Below are positions 5,331 to 5,736 of a DNA stretch of 5,736 nt, piece by piece. The stretch is taken from assembly GCA_025056955.1 (NCBI GenBank), contig JANWYL010000193.1, positions 1 to 5,736 of the forward strand, written 5' to 3'. The first letter of the stretch is position 1. Each line of letters begins with the position of its first letter. The notes under the pieces were generated by a model. It saw only the letters and a list, made by a program, of their open reading frames with translations. It was not told the origin of the DNA and did no database searches. A program made the translations under genes and the position numbers. The stretch comes from Sandaracinaceae bacterium (GTDB lineage: Bacteria > Myxococcota_A > Polyangia > Polyangiales > Sandaracinaceae).

Positions 5331-5736
5331 GCTTGCCTCCTTAAAGTCAATTTAGGTTCAAAGGAAGCCCCTGGCAATTCGGTGGCTTGAATGCGATCTG
5401 GATGCCCAATGAAAAGGGATGGGCTAATCCGATGGGGAGCCCGCAAAAAAGCGCTCTGGATCTGGTCAAGGAGCATATGGGCGGCATTGTCGTCTTGAGG
5501 TGTGACAAGAAGGAGGTCGCGATGGGGGATTCCAAAATAAAAGGGGCTTCCCAAGAAAGAGCTCAATTTTTCTCGCAATTCGGGAAGAAGAATTCGGCTT
5601 GCATCAAATCCGTCTCTTTTTCCGCAAAAAAAGACGAGGCTTGAGGTGGCTTCCACCCGCAGGCCTCGAGAGCGATCGGCGAGATTGGAGAGGGCAGCAC
5701 TTATCGCTTCGTCGGGGGAAAGCTCCCACGCATGCA
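5327..5736 (-). CDS. DUF1444 (YtpQ/UPF0354-like) protein, C-terminal part
   Basis: The frame is open from the right edge of the window and ends at the TGA at 5327-5329. The 135 visible residues are the C-terminal part, and the true start lies outside; a GTG at 5656 is only an internal valine. Features that match DUF1444 are an N-terminal helix of the type LSPDEAISAALSNLADRS, the segment RDGFDASRILLPELRE, and FGIPHRDLLLVTPQDD. In the family these correspond to the GDGYDASRLLL and PNRDxLL regions as I recall them. The function of DUF1444 is not known to me. There is no signal peptide or membrane segment in the visible part. The stop overlaps the thioredoxin start (GTGA), so the two are probably co-translated. 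In Bacillus subtilis the DUF1444 gene ytpQ also lies next to a thioredoxin-like gene, ytpP, which supports both calls. Confidence 0.8.
   Translation of the reverse strand, partial: HAWELSPDEAISAALSNLADRSRGLRVEATSSLVFFCGKRDGFDASRILLPELREKLSSFLGSPFYFGIPHRDLLLVTPQDDNAAHMLLDQIQSAFLRAPHRISPSLFIGHPDRIQATELPGASFEPKLTLRRQA
5336..5342 (-). promoter_or_regulatory. Strong ribosome binding site of the thioredoxin gene
   Basis: On the minus strand AAGGAGG, a full match to the anti-Shine-Dalgarno core, ends 5 bases before the GTG at 5330. It fixes the GTG start, which would otherwise be uncertain, and lies in the last codons of the DUF1444 gene. Confidence 0.8.

Noticed and set aside
1..5736. Search by eye for tRNA, rRNA, CRISPR repeats, transposase or attachment sites
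   Set aside because: None seen; nearly the whole window is covered by seven ordinary coding regions.

Overview
The window holds seven protein genes in three tightly packed transcription units, with almost no non-coding DNA. It suggests a Gram-negative bacterium from the former Deltaproteobacteria, most likely Myxococcota or a close relative. This is inference: the kinase has the HRDVSPQN catalytic loop and C-terminal PEGA domain common in that group, and it sits beside a CpoB/YbgF-like envelope protein and a periplasmic LysM protein. Base composition looks moderate in GC rather than very high, so a typical large high-GC myxobacterial genome is not certain. No RNA gene, insertion sequence, CRISPR array or phage gene was seen.

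Left unit (minus strand, 2510 down past 1): a transmembrane Ser/Thr protein kinase with an extracytoplasmic PEGA domain, followed by a MoxR-type AAA+ ATPase whose 3' part lies outside the window. The two genes share an ATGA stop/start overlap, and neither has a recognisable Shine-Dalgarno sequence.

Middle unit (plus strand, 2615-4743): a secreted, probably lipid-anchored, coiled-coil plus TPR protein of the CpoB/YbgF type, then a secreted protein with one LysM domain and a long beta-rich tail. They too overlap by ATGA, and both have strong ribosome binding sites. The unit diverges from the kinase unit across a gap of 104 bases, which carries a possible leftward promoter and a small hairpin just before the rightward start.

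Right unit (minus strand, 5736 down to 4750): the C-terminal part of a DUF1444 (YtpQ-like) protein, a small thioredoxin with a CGQC active site, and an 81-residue protein resembling short acidic proteins that accompany thioredoxins. They are joined by GTGA and ATGA overlaps. This unit converges on the LysM gene with only 6 bases between the stop codons.

All four same-strand junctions are 4-base stop/start overlaps, so translational coupling is the rule here. The left and middle units both point to the cell envelope (a transmembrane kinase and a chaperone-like ATPase beside a peptidoglycan-binding protein and a CpoB-like protein). The right unit looks like a small redox module. I found no clearly new defence or mobile system. 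The most interesting points are the kinase-MoxR pairing next to envelope genes and the DUF1444-thioredoxin-small protein cassette.
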